From Ctena decussata (Eukaryota; Mollusca; Bivalvia; Lucinida; Lucinidae), in the NCBI GenBank assembly GCA_963989385.1, contig OZ022498.1:379501-443500 (forward strand): a DNA stretch of 64,000 bases, given 5' to 3'. The stretch's first letter is position 1, and every line of letters begins with the position of its first letter. The notes beneath the pieces are model-generated. The model ran no database searches. It was not told the DNA's origin and saw only the letters and a program-made list of their open reading frames with translations. This document shows, piece after piece, positions 1 to 10,865 of the stretch. Both the position numbers and the translations under genes were made by a program.

Positions 1-804
1 AAGTTCTTTTCGGTCCTTTTCGGTGGCAAAAGTCCTTTTCTGTCTTTAGTAGGACCCGTATTGTATCAGCTGTGAAATCTGCAAATGTTGTGTTGTAGTG
101 ACTTCACAGCCATCAAAATTATTAGAAGACTAAAGTTTCCTGTGTACTTATGTGCAAGTAAATTTAATGTAAAGATAAGCACAAAGATAGTATACTTAGG
201 CCCCAACACCCAAGGAGGTGGGGATTCAAACAGTAGAAAAAATCCCTTGCCTTCTAACTAACGACTAAGGATCCAATTCAAATGGAATTCTGTGATCATT
301 AAAGGATGTAAACATGTATGTAAACAATATCAAAGGTCAATGAATATTTAATCTTTGTTTTTACCGTCGTACTGCACTGTGAATACTAGCACTCTGTCTT
401 AATTAATTTAAAATGTTTCTCTTGTTTGTAATTGTACAGTAGAAATGTTATCGAAAACAGAGGCAGATATTCAAAACTTTATTTTTTTCGTCGTAGATCT
501 ACTTTCGATTTCTACTTTCGGATTAACACACACAAACAAACAAACAGTGCAACATTTTGATAGCTATTTTGAAATCAGGTCAAGATTGACCGCGGTCCAT
601 TTTGGAATTCCAAATAGGACAGCTTAATTTTGAAGTCGCTATCCAGTGTCAAAATTACGGTTGTGGGTGCCTGCCGATATAGCTTACTTATTCATGCAAG
701 GTATTGTCAAATCTTCAACTAGAGACATATAACAAAACACGCTTCCATTTAATCTGCGCCAATAATCTTTTTTTTTAAAGATTTTTCTTGTTTCCCATTA
801 TAAA
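1..804. other. No gene recognised (AT-rich)
   Basis: I see no open frame with recognisable protein similarity, no tRNA-like fold and no repeat structure here. The short open stretches are not supported by codon pattern or splice signals. Confidence 0.5.
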
Positions 805-1084
805 GGTAAAAAGGGTAAAGGTTTCCCATAGCCTAATAGCCGTAGGGGCAGTGGGGGTTAGAGACCCACTGTATCTTGGGCACAGCTGATGAAAGGCGGA
901 GCCCATCCCTCTCCTTTCGCTGCCTTATCCTTCCCTGATTCGAAAAAGGTACCCATTTACTGCTGGGTTGACAGAGAGAGTTTTCCAGTCATCGTATGGC
1001 GACAGTGAGCCGCGAACTCACGACCTTACGGTGACTTTCTGCACAATAGCCGAGCCACTCTAACCACTCGACTACCGCGCCTCT
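805..1084 (-). repeat. tRNA-derived SINE, family 1
   Basis: Read on the minus strand, the element opens near 1082 with a tRNA-like head. It has an A-box-like stretch (TAGTCGAGTGGTTAGAG) and, about 45 bases on, a B-box-like stretch (GGTCGTGAGTTCGCGG). The body that follows, from about 960 down to 805, matches the body of the plus-strand copy at 27051-27314, including a shared CGAATCAGGGAA segment and an ending close to GCTATAGGAAGCCTTTACC. Two copies in opposite orientation with the same head and tail support a SINE rather than a functional tRNA gene. Confidence 0.75.
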
Positions 1085-1559
1085 CCCATTATGCTCATCC
1101 CGAAATCTGTGAGCTGTTTATGATTATAAGAGGGGTCTGATGACAAGGCACCTGGAGACCTGGTACCACAACTCCAACAAACTCAGACATTAAATTTACT
1201 TGTGAATGAAATAGTCTGCTCGACATGATTTTAAAGTCTAACCATTGTATATACACTGCCATACTAGCAAAAGGATAAAAACATATTTTTTATGGGATAT
1301 GAAGCGGCCAAAATTCCCTCCCCCCCTCCCTTCCCCCCCACTTGAAAGTACTTGGCCCCTCCCCGACCTGATTATAAATGATTCGTACTTTACATCAGAA
1401 AATCCTATGCACTCATCTAATTAGCCTTCTTTCAAGACTTGGAGTGAACGAAAGACACAAGATTACTGATTATATATTTCATGGTACAATCACCAACATG
1501 ATTCTATCCATAGGAAACAGGTATCAAGTCAGAAAACGAAATCAGGGTGTGTTTATTTA
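1085..1559. other. No gene recognised; C-rich tract
   Basis: Contains a C-rich low-complexity tract at about 1318-1341. Nothing else could be identified. Confidence 0.4.
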
Positions 1560-1599
1560 GGGAATGCATGTAGTCATATGTAGGACCCACAGCTTATTT

Positions 1600-3545
1600 G
1601 TGCGTATGCATTTTATATGTATGTCTCAGACAGCAGTTGGAAATATGAAAAAATGTCCGTTCCGATCCAATCCGGTAATTAGGCCCGTACCAGTGAGTTC
1701 CGGTTTTACGCTCTGCCAAACCACCTCAGCTTCAGTTTCTTCTATCTTTTCATACCGCATACACCCTCATATAAGTATTACGTTTCTTGACCTAGTCAGG
1801 AGTTCGTCAAATATAGTCAATGGCTGCTTGGATCTTTCTGCGAACATCCTCATTGGTTATGTGGTCGTTGTATGAGATGTTCAGTAACCTTCGCTATGGA
1901 TAGCATCTCGTCTCAAAGGCCTGCGATCTTTTCTTTAACTCTGCTGTCAAGGTCCATATATGACTCACAGGCGTACAGAACTATGATGTGACAAGGGAGC
2001 GCATAAGTATCACCTATGGTCCAAGAGTTATATTGTTTTCTCTCCAAATGGGCTTCAGCTTTGTCAGAGTTGCAGTGGCTTGTACAATCCTTGAGAACCT
2101 ACGGATTTGAGCCATTATCTGAGACAATTACACAAAAGTATTAAAAACTTTTTACCGTTCCCAACTTCAGTCTATTTACCTTGACCTCTCTGTGGATGCC
2201 ATTGGCACTGTTTGTCATCAGTTTGGTCTTTTATGGCTTATCTCCATTTTATACTTGTGCATGTTTTGTCGAGACTTTCAACTAGGGCTTCTAGTCGTGC
2301 TTTTTCTCAGCAAGAGCATCAACGTCATTGGCAAACCGCAGATTGGTGATAGTTCTGCCACCTATGCTAACCTTTCCATCATGTTCTTAAAGCATCAGTC
2401 ATAATCCTTTCAAAAATGTTGAAAAAGGTGGGTGAGAGAAGGCATCCTTGCCTAACTGCAACTGTTGTTCTGATTCATTCTCCTGTGCTGCCCGTAAAAC
2501 CTTGTCATAGGGGTGCTCAATTCATTGCAAACTAGATTTGCATTGATATTATACTTCCTCATGGTGGCCCATAAGTCTGCATGCTATGCCCTGTCAAATC
2601 CTTTTTTTTTTAAATCTATAAAGACATGGTACAGATTCTGCTGATATATGTTGAAGGTACTTTCGAACATAATTCTGAGGTTGAAGATCTGTTCTGCGGT
2701 ACTCCTTCCGGCTCTGAACCCAGCCTGTTCCTCCGCGATTATCTCTTCTGCTTGGGATTTAAGCCTGTACAAGAGACTTTCATTATGAGTTTGCTCGGAT
2801 GACTGATGAGGCTGATGATTCCGTAGTTCTGGCAGAGATGTAGGTTGCCCTTTTGAGGAACTTAACAATCAGCGACTGAGTCCATGGGGTCTTCCATTCT
2901 CCTGTTCCTCCAGATCTTGATACAGTTTTTTTGTTAAAACGTCAATAATAGTTTCCCCGTCTGTTTGACCAAGTTCTGCTGGTATATTATCAACCCCACA
3001 GAAGTTCCCCTTTTCCAGTGCTGCTACTGCAATCTCAGCTTTCTCACGAAGGCTCGGTTGTTGATCTCCTTTGGGTGCTGCGTGCAGTCCAAAACTGCAA
3101 ACTGTATTGTCTGCATACCTCTCATGCTTTTATTGCTCTAAGCAATATTCTGTCCACCTGCTGAGAATCTCTTGTTCTTCTGTTACACATTTCCCAGACT
3201 TGTCTCCTGAATAGTTGCTGAAGTTAGATCCTCCACCAGCTGATATGCTCTCCCGTTGTTGTTGTTTTTTGTTCAGGCAAGTTTTAATCTCCTCGCTTTA
3301 AGTACCTATTCAGTCCTATTTTGTTTTCTTCAGGGCCTTCTGAACTTTTTGTTAGCATCCCTATATTCTTTCGCTCCTTCATACCGCGTCTTCTTCAAAC
3401 CCTTCTTCTCATTACAGAGGTCGAGAACATCTCTGGTGACCCAAGGCTTTTGCTGCGACGTTCCTTCCTTTCCGAGCACCACACTGGCTGTGTCAGTCAC
3501 TGTTGTATTGTAAGTGGTAATCCATACCATCATCGTTCAGACTAA
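1600..3545 (-). mobile_element. Degenerate non-LTR retrotransposon (endonuclease/RT type)
   Basis: Several minus-strand fragments belong to one reverse transcriptase, in the expected order. Bases 3330-3533 carry the linker upstream of RT (KPWVTRDVLDLCNEKKGLKK). Bases 2584-2868 carry the RT fingers (AEEQAGFRAGRSTAEQIFNLR region, then FIDLKKKGFDRA, normally FIDFKKAFDR). Bases 2310-2370 carry the catalytic palm, read as LRFANDVDAL, where the family has FADD. Bases 1790-1890 carry the C-terminal segment LLNISYNDHITNEDVRRKIQ. The pieces lie in different frames with stops between them, so this is a dead copy. Family knowledge points to RTE-like or craniofacial-development-protein-2-like elements. 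The exact clade is not settled, and no 5' endonuclease was recognised. Confidence 0.75.
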
Positions 3546-3814
3546 TGAGTAGTGCAAATTTCCCCAAATAGTCTCGGTCACATCTTTCTTAACTTCTCAA
3601 GGGCAAACCTGTCTTGACTGGTCAGAATCAGAATCAGAATTGTTTACTAGTGATACGTCCAAGGACAATCATTCACCAGGTCTGGCCTCCTTCAGACAAA
3701 CTCGATAGGTCATCATCACCAGGGCAGGGTCACTTCCTATGTCTGCACCAGGAAACTCCTTTGTCAAAAAAAAACTTATCAAAAGTGGCACACCTCGTGC
3801 AAACTCGGCCGGAA
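3546..3814. other. No gene recognised
   Basis: Short stretch between two repeats with a small GAATCAGAATCAGAATTG microduplication at 3625-3645. Nothing identifiable as coding. Confidence 0.35.
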
Positions 3815-4700
3815 TTTTAACCCTAACCATAATGAGCATCTTCATACCAATATGTGTTCACATGCTTATTTTCAAGAAAATCCATTGGACGATCTAGGAG
3901 CAGTATAGATAAAAACTATTCTATAGAAAATTTCAAATCTGCATATCTCAGCCCTGAAATACTTCCAGACTAAAATAAAAGAAAAATATGTTAACTCTTC
4001 TCTTATGCTGCATCCATGGATCAAATATGAGGAGAAAAGGCAAATAGCCGAAACCCCTATAAAAAAACTCCTCAAAAATATCAAAAAGGGGAATAAGTCA
4101 TATAAAGGCTGGAATTTTAAACCCTACCCTTAATGCAAATGTTCATTCCAATATGTGTTCACATACTTAGTTTCAAGAAAATCCATTGAACAGTCCAGGA
4201 GCAGCAGCGATAACAAAATCTTTCCATAGAAAACTGAAGGGGCATAACTCAGCCTTAAAATCCTTCCGAGAAAAACTGAAAACTATATATCAGCTCTTTT
4301 CTTACGCAGCACATATGGATCAAATATGAACTGAATCGGAGCAAAACTGGCCAAAAAGCCTTATAATAATCCTTCAACAAATATAAAAAAGGAGAATAAC
4401 CTTAATCTTTATATCAATATGTGTTCATAAACTTAATTTCAAGAAACCCGTCTAACGGTCGACGAGGAGTAGCGATCACAAACTTTCTTTAATGAGAACT
4501 TCAAAGGGGCATAACTTTGAAAATAGGGGCCAGATAAATAAAAAAAAACGCTGAACAAAGTTATCCTTATTTTCTGAGATGTACATACAAAGTTTCAAGG
4601 CCGTCAGTCGAAGATTTAAAACGTTTCGTACGGCAGGACGGACAACTTCAAAACGGTATACCTCCCATAAATACAGTTTGCGGGGGTATAGCTATCTGAG
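3815..4700. repeat. Tandem-core interspersed repeat, about 290-bp period
   Basis: Three diverged units start near 3838, 4135 and 4410. Each contains CAATATGTGTTCA, an AATTTCAAGAAAA-like stretch and AGGAGCAG(C/T)A. The third unit is followed by a unique tail with GGACGGACAACTTCAAAACG and a GCGGGGGTATA end. The tail resembles the ends of the inner repeat at 44783-45533, which suggests a common superfamily. It is non-coding. Confidence 0.6.
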
Positions 4701-4765
4701 AATTGTCAACCAAAGTCCAGCTTCATCTGGAGCTATGTAGGATGGCACTTAAGGTTGACATTTTT

Positions 4766-4878
4766 GTGACTTCCGGTTTGCTTCCCTGAACGACAAAGTC
4801 CTTCCAAAAGGGGTTCTACTCTTAACGGAGAGAATTTGCTCGTATGGGAGCAAGTCTCTTCTTAATGAGTTGACCCCC
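4766..4878. repeat. Dispersed hairpin repeat, copy 1
   Basis: Contains CTTCCGGTTTGCTTCCCTGA, then CCTTCCAAAAGGGGTTCTAC and an imperfect hairpin around GAGAATTTGCTC...GGAGCAAGTCTC. Related copies occur at about 5330, 15170, 15548, 23925, 24615, 27825, 51690 and 54155. Confidence 0.6.
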
Positions 4879-5329
4879 CACTGAAACGGAAGGCAAAACT
4901 AAAAGTGGAAGAACTGGTTACCCTGCAACTGCTACCATGCACCTGAAGATTTTTTATGTGTGTGTTTCTTTCTTTCTTCTTACTTGTCTTCTTTCTTTCT
5001 TTCATTTTTGCCGTTAAAGTTCGGAGTCAGTCTCTCTATCCGAACAAAACAAGTGAATTGCACTATAATTCAAAATGCATAGACACAATGAAATGCTGCT
5101 GACTAAGCCACCATCTCGGTGAGACAGTGATTCATACTTTAGCTTCCTTTTCTTTTTCTTTGTCTTCCGCTAAGCCTAAACAAACATAGATACCAAACAT
5201 AAAAATAATGCGTATTTTTTTTAAACTTGCGAAATTGACTTTTATCTGTACAACAATTACCCGCGTATTTAGCATACGTTTCTAAACGGGTAACTAGGTA
5301 CACTTCAGACGAAGCAATTCTACCATTTT

Positions 5330-5490
5330 CACCTTTTTTTGCTTCCCTTCCCTGGCTGGGTCAATTCATAAAGGAAAGAATTTGCACCCCTAGAAGCAAG
5401 CTCATTCCGTTACGAGTAGATCCCACTTTGGAGGGGCTTTATCATCAAAGAAGCGAACGGGACATCACATGATTTGTTCCCCGAAGTTCG
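5330..5490. repeat. Dispersed hairpin repeat, copy 2
   Basis: Shares AAGGAAAGAATTTGC, GAGTAGATCCCACTTTGGA, GGGGCTTTATC and AAGCGAACGGGACATCAC with the other copies of this family. Confidence 0.6.
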
Positions 5491-5499
5491 TAAAAATGG

Positions 5500-6280
5500 C
5501 GGAAAACATGGTGGTACACTCTAAGGTAAAAATGGTTGTATCAAGATGTCCTGAACTTATTAAGGAGTGAAAGGGATTCAGTATTACCGCATTATTATTT
5601 TGGTTAACACCGAATCCTATCGCCACTTAAATAACTGAAAAAAAAAAACAAAAAAAAAAACAAAAAAAAAAACGTGTCTTCTCTTTTTGAATTTGGATTT
5701 TAGTGAAAAGATATTAGATAATTCAACCCGGAACAAAATTGTTCATAGTAAAGGTCAGATGAGACCATATATCGGCAACGACTATCTGTAAAGTACCAGC
5801 AAACACTCGTTGCACACTATTCCCGGCAGGTCTACAAAATCCACAGTCAGGACTCCCATACACTTCAGTGTATGTTCAAAGTTACTGGATTTTTTTTGAT
5901 AACAACAATTTTTTTGTATTGGTAGAAAGCTAAATAAATAGTGCAAAACATATATTTGTTTCATGTCGGTTGTTCGTCTTGCACCTTAATAGTATACTAT
6001 GACTTAAATTTTACGGTCGAGTTTTTGGTCACTGTTTTCTTGATGTCGTCATTAACGTCAATGGAAACTTTTTGTTTTCAAAATTTACACTAACTTTGAC
6101 ATGCTGTATCTTAACACTGAGTTCTGTAAATAGTATGTATCTATGTTTTTAATCATAGTAATTATCTTATGCTTGGCCCGGGATAACCGCCAAAATTAAT
6201 TTTCTTGTAAACATGAAAATGTATTAAAGTTCATGAGAAAATATTTTTGTGGAATTACTTTTGGTCCTTAATTGTAGAAT
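5500..6280. other. No gene recognised; A-rich tract
   Basis: Contains an A/C low-complexity tract at 5637-5671. I see no supported gene. Confidence 0.4.
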
Positions 6281-6284
6281 GTAC

Positions 6285-7440
6285 AAATCGTAACCGTGCG
6301 TTGATCTTGACCTAATTTATGGCAAGGTCAATTTTGGTGCCTTATGCTTTCATATGGGAAAATGTTTAAACAGTGGACATCTCAGAAATTATTTAAAGTC
6401 TAAGGTATAGTATTTGGTATATATGGTTAACTAAATTAGGAAATGAATATATTATGTTGCTAAAGGTCAAGGTCATTCTTTCACCATTGTTCAATGTCAC
6501 TGAGATTTTGTCGCCCGTCAGCATTTTCAAATATCTTCTCCTCTGAAGCCACTGGGCCGATTGAAGCCAAATTTCATATGGAGCTTCACCAGTTCAAGTG
6601 GCTTGGTATGTAGCATTGGGGACTTAGGCCCATCAAAGTTTGTTTAAATCATAACCGTGCGTTGACCTAATTTATGACAAGGTCAAATTTGGTGCGTTAT
6701 GCTTTTATATTGGAAAATACTTAAAAAGTGGATTTCTCGTAACTATTTAAGTATGAGTCATAATATTTGGTTTATATGGTTAACTAAATAAGCAAATGAA
6801 GATATTATGTTGCTACGATATATGCCATCTTTGACTTCATTCTTTGACCTCTGTTCAAGATTCTATCGCCTGTCAACATTTTCAAACATCTTCTCTTCTG
6901 AAACCATATGGCCGATTGAAGTCAAACTTCATATGGAACTTTACTGGGTCAAAAGAACTATGGTCTTGGTCTCATGACCAAGTTGGCTGCCATCCCTATA
7001 TATGGTAAAAGCCTTAAAAACTCTTCAACTTCAGGACCAAAGGCCCTATGAGCTTGTGGCTTGGTACTTTAGTTCCTTATGCTTTTATATCGGAAAATGC
7101 TTAAACGATGGATTTCATGGAAACCTTGTTTTAGCCCAGGTATGATGATTCTAAATTATGCCGCGTTTACTAAATGAATACACGAAGACAGAAGGCCAGA
7201 AAAGGTCACAGTCATTCTTTGAGCTTTGTAACGGTCACGGAAAGTTTGGAATAAAATATGCAGTCCTCTGAAACTACTGGTTAAAATTTGTAACAACTGA
7301 GAGAAATGACAAATTGTGTCTGTTGACAGTAAGGGCTCAGGTGAGCTACAGGACCATTGGTCCTCTGGTAAAAATAAAATATGCACTCCTCTAAAACCAC
7401 TGGTTTAAAATTGGTAACAAATGAGGGGAAATGACAAATT
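6285..7440. repeat. Tandem-core interspersed repeat, about 365-bp period
   Basis: Units near 6290 and 6650 share AACCGTGCGTTGA, CTAATTTATG(A/G)CAAGGTCAA, TATGGTTAACTAAAT and CTTCTC(C/T)TCTGAA; a truncated third unit begins near 7070. A shorter duplication sits at 7253-7310 and 7377-7440 (AAATATGCA(C/G)TCCTCT). No coding potential is apparent. Confidence 0.6.
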
Positions 7441-7590
7441 GTGTCTTAGCATTAGCAATAAGAATAAGGACATAGTTCCTCTTAAACTGGACTGGATAAA
7501 AACTGAATGTTGCATCATTTGTTCTCTTCGTTTTCTAATTTTTCTCCTAACAAACCTCATAACATAGAATTTTTACAATGAAAGGCCATC

Positions 7591-7622
<32 letters not shown>

Positions 7623-7665
7623 TAAAAAACAAAACAAAACTAGAAATGTTTTTCAGAGATAAACT

Positions 7666-9911
7666 GATGTCCCCCCACCAGCCCATTTCCAATCCCCCCT
7701 TATGAATAAAAACCCTGTGCAATAAAATACTAGGCAAGTTTGGAGAAAATCCATCCACTGGTTCTAAAGATATCCTTCATAGATGACTATGTCCTTGCAA
7801 ATGAAGTCGAGGTCACCTAAATCTAATCAGCTCTGAAAGTTGACCCAATGATGTATCCATACAAATTTGGCGAAATTCCATCCACTGGTTCAGGAGATAT
7901 AGTGAGTACAAGAAATTGTCATCTGAGTCCGCAAGTGACCTTGAAAATGAAGTCAAGTCACCAAAATTTAATCAGCTCTTAAACTTGTCCCAATGATGTA
8001 TCCATGCAAGTTTTGGTGAAATTCCGTCCATTGGTTCAAGAGATATAGGTGGTACAAGAAATTGTCATCTAAGCCCTCCAGTGACCTTGCAAATGAGGTC
8101 AAGGTCACCAAAATTTAATATGCTCTTAAACTTGTCCCAATCATGTATCCATGCAAGTTTGGTAAAATTTTGTTCATTGGTTCAAGAGATATCATAGGTA
8201 CAAGAAACTGTCATCTAATTCCTCCAGTGACCTTAAAATGAGGTCAAGGTCACCAAAATCTAATCAGCGCTTAAGCTTGTTCTAATGATGTATCTATGCA
8301 AGTTTGGTGAAATTCCATCCATTGGTTCAGGAGATATAGTGGTTACAAGAAACTGTCATCTAAGTCCTTCAGTGACCTTGAAAATAAGGTCAAGGTCACC
8401 AAAATCTTCTCAGCTTTTAAACCTGTCCCAATAATGTATCCATGCAAGTTTGATGAAATTCCATCCATTGGTTCAAGAGATATCGTGGGTACAAGAAATT
8501 GTCAGCTAAGTCCTGCAGTGTCCTTGAAAATGAGGTCAAGGTCACCAAAATATAATCAGCTCTTTAACTTGTCCCAATGATATATCCATGCAAGTTTGGT
8601 GAAATTCCACCCATTTGTTCAAGAGATATTGTGCATACCAGAAATTTTCACGCCATTTAAGTCCTCCTGTGACTTTGAAAATGAGGTCAAGGTCACCAAA
8701 ATCTAATCAGCTCTTAAGCTTGTCCCAAAGATATATCCATGCAAGTTTGGTGAAATTCCATCCATTGGTTCAGGAGATATTGTGCATACAAGAAATTTTC
8801 ACGCCATTTAAGTTCTCCTGTGACCTATAATTTGAGGTCAAGGTCACCAAAATCTAATCAGCTCTTAACCTTGTCTCAATGATATATCCATGCAAGTTTT
8901 GGTGAAATTCCATCCATTGGTTCAAGAGATATAGGTGGTACAAGAAATTGTCATCTAAGCCCTCCAGTGACCTTGCAAATGAGGTCAAGGTCACCAAAAT
9001 CTAATATGCTCTTAAACTTGTCCCAATCATGTATCCATGCAAGTTTGGTGAAATTTTGTCCATTGGTTCAAGAGATATCATAGGTACAAGAAACTGTCAT
9101 CTAATTCCTCCAGTGACCTTAAAATGAGGTCAAGGTCACCAAAATCTAATCAGCGCTTAAGCTTGTTCTAATGATGTATCTATGCAAGTTTGGTGAAATT
9201 CCATCCATTGGTTCAGGAGATATAGTGGTTACAAGAAACTGTCATCTAAGTCCTTCAGTGACCTTGAAAATAAGGTCAAGGTCACCAAAATCTTCTCAGC
9301 TTTTAAACCTGTCCCAATAATGTATCCATGCAAGTTTGATGAAATTCCATCCATTGGTTCAAGAGATATCGTGGGTACAAGAAATTGTCAGCTAAGTCCT
9401 GCAGTGACCTTGAAAATGAGGTCAAGGTCACCAAAATATAATCAGCTCTTTAACTTGTCCCAATGATATATCCATGCAAGTTTGGTGAAATTCCACCCAT
9501 TTGTTCAAGAGATATTGTGCATACCAGAAATTTTCACGCCATTTAAGTCCTCCTGTGACTTTGAAAATGAGGTCAAGGTCACCAAAATCTAATCAGCTCT
9601 TAAACTTGTCCCAAAGATATATCCATGCAAGTTTGGTGAAATTCCATCCATTGGTTCAGGAGATATTGTGCATACAAGAAATTTTCACGCCATTTAAGTT
9701 CTCCTGTGACCTATAATTTGAGGTCAAGGTCACCAAAATCTAATCAGCTCTTAACCTTGTCTCAATGATATATCCATGCAAGTTTTGGTGAAATTCCATC
9801 AATTAGTTCAAGAGATATTGCGCATACAAGAGTGGGACGCCGACGCCGACGCACCGGGAACTGGACTGAAAACAATATGTCCCCCCTCACCTTTGGTGGG
9901 GGGACATAACT
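7666..9911. repeat. Interspersed repeat with 147-bp tandem core and G/C-rich inverted ends
   Basis: The left end reads ATGTCCCCCCACCA and the right end its inverted complement (GGTGGGGGGACATAAC). The right end also folds into a small hairpin. The core is about 14 units of roughly 147 bp, each with ATCCATGCAAGTTTGGTGAA, CATTGGTTCA(A/G)GAGATAT and GAGGTCAAGGTCACCAAAAT. A higher-order duplication lies inside it: bases about 7995-8880 recur at about 8881-9766, offset exactly 886 bp and almost identical. The repeated GAGGTCAAGGTCA resembles a nuclear-receptor half-site direct repeat, but this is probably incidental. Frames open across the core are repeat artefacts. Confidence 0.8.
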
Positions 9912-10271
9912 AAAAAAAACAAAACAAAAAAAACAAAAAAAAACAGAATAACAAAAACACCATTTATTCTTTTTCTTTTTTTTCTTTTGACGAGAGAAGA
10001 CAATTAAGTTGACTGAACGCAACTGTTATCTTGAGTTCCTAAGTATCCGATAAACATTAACATGCCTGCCTTGATAAGAAAGTGACAGTTAAACTTTTAT
10101 CATTTTAATTTTGATAATACTTTAAGATGAGTGCTGAAAACAATGGAGACACATAGAATATATTTTGGACAAGTAAAACTTTCAACAACTTTCCAGTTAG
10201 GTGAGTAGTTTCAATCATGTTCATACAAAATAAGGTTTGAGGAAAGGGTTATCGGAAATGTGGGACACAAT

Positions 10272-10850
10272 TTAAGGTGGAAGGACGTTGTTACGGTCGC
10301 GCGATTTAAGGTGGACAGACATTGATACAGTCTCACGTTTTAAGGTGGAGAGACATTGATACAGTCTCACGGTTTAAAGTGGAGAGACATTGATACAGTC
10401 TCACGGTTTAAGGTGGAGAGACATTGATACAGTCTCACGTTTTAAGATGGAAAGACGTTGATACAGTCTCGCGCTTAAGGTGGAAAGCCGTTGATACAGT
10501 CTCGCGGTTAAGGTGGAGAGCCGTTGTTACAGTCTCACGGTTTCAGGTGGAGAGACGTTGATACGATCTCACGGCTTAAAATGGAAAGATGTTGATACAG
10601 TCTCACGGTTTAAGGTTGAGAGACGTTGATACAGTCTCATGGTTTCAGGTGGAGAGACGTTGATACGATCTCACGATTTAAAATGGAGAGACATTGATAC
10701 ACTCTCGCGGTTTGAGGTGGAGAGACGTTGATACAGTCTCACGTTTTAAGGTGGATAGACGCTGATACAGTCTCACGGATTAAGGTTGAGGCATTGATAC
10801 ATTTTCACGGTTTAAGGTGGAGAGACGTTGATACGGTCTCAGGCTTAAGG
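10272..10850. repeat. 34-bp minisatellite, about 17 units
   Basis: The unit is close to GGTGGAGAGACATTGATACA followed by GTCTCACGGTTTAA. ATTGATACAG recurs at 10321, 10355 and 10389, giving a 34-bp period. Edge units are more diverged. It abuts the interspersed element starting near 10866. Confidence 0.85.
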
Positions 10851-10865
10851 TAGAATATGATAAAA

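Noticed and set aside
8615..9716. Two identical 71-residue frames as a duplicated gene
   Set aside because: They are the same frame in two copies of the 886-bp block of a tandem repeat; the peptide itself shows the repeat period.
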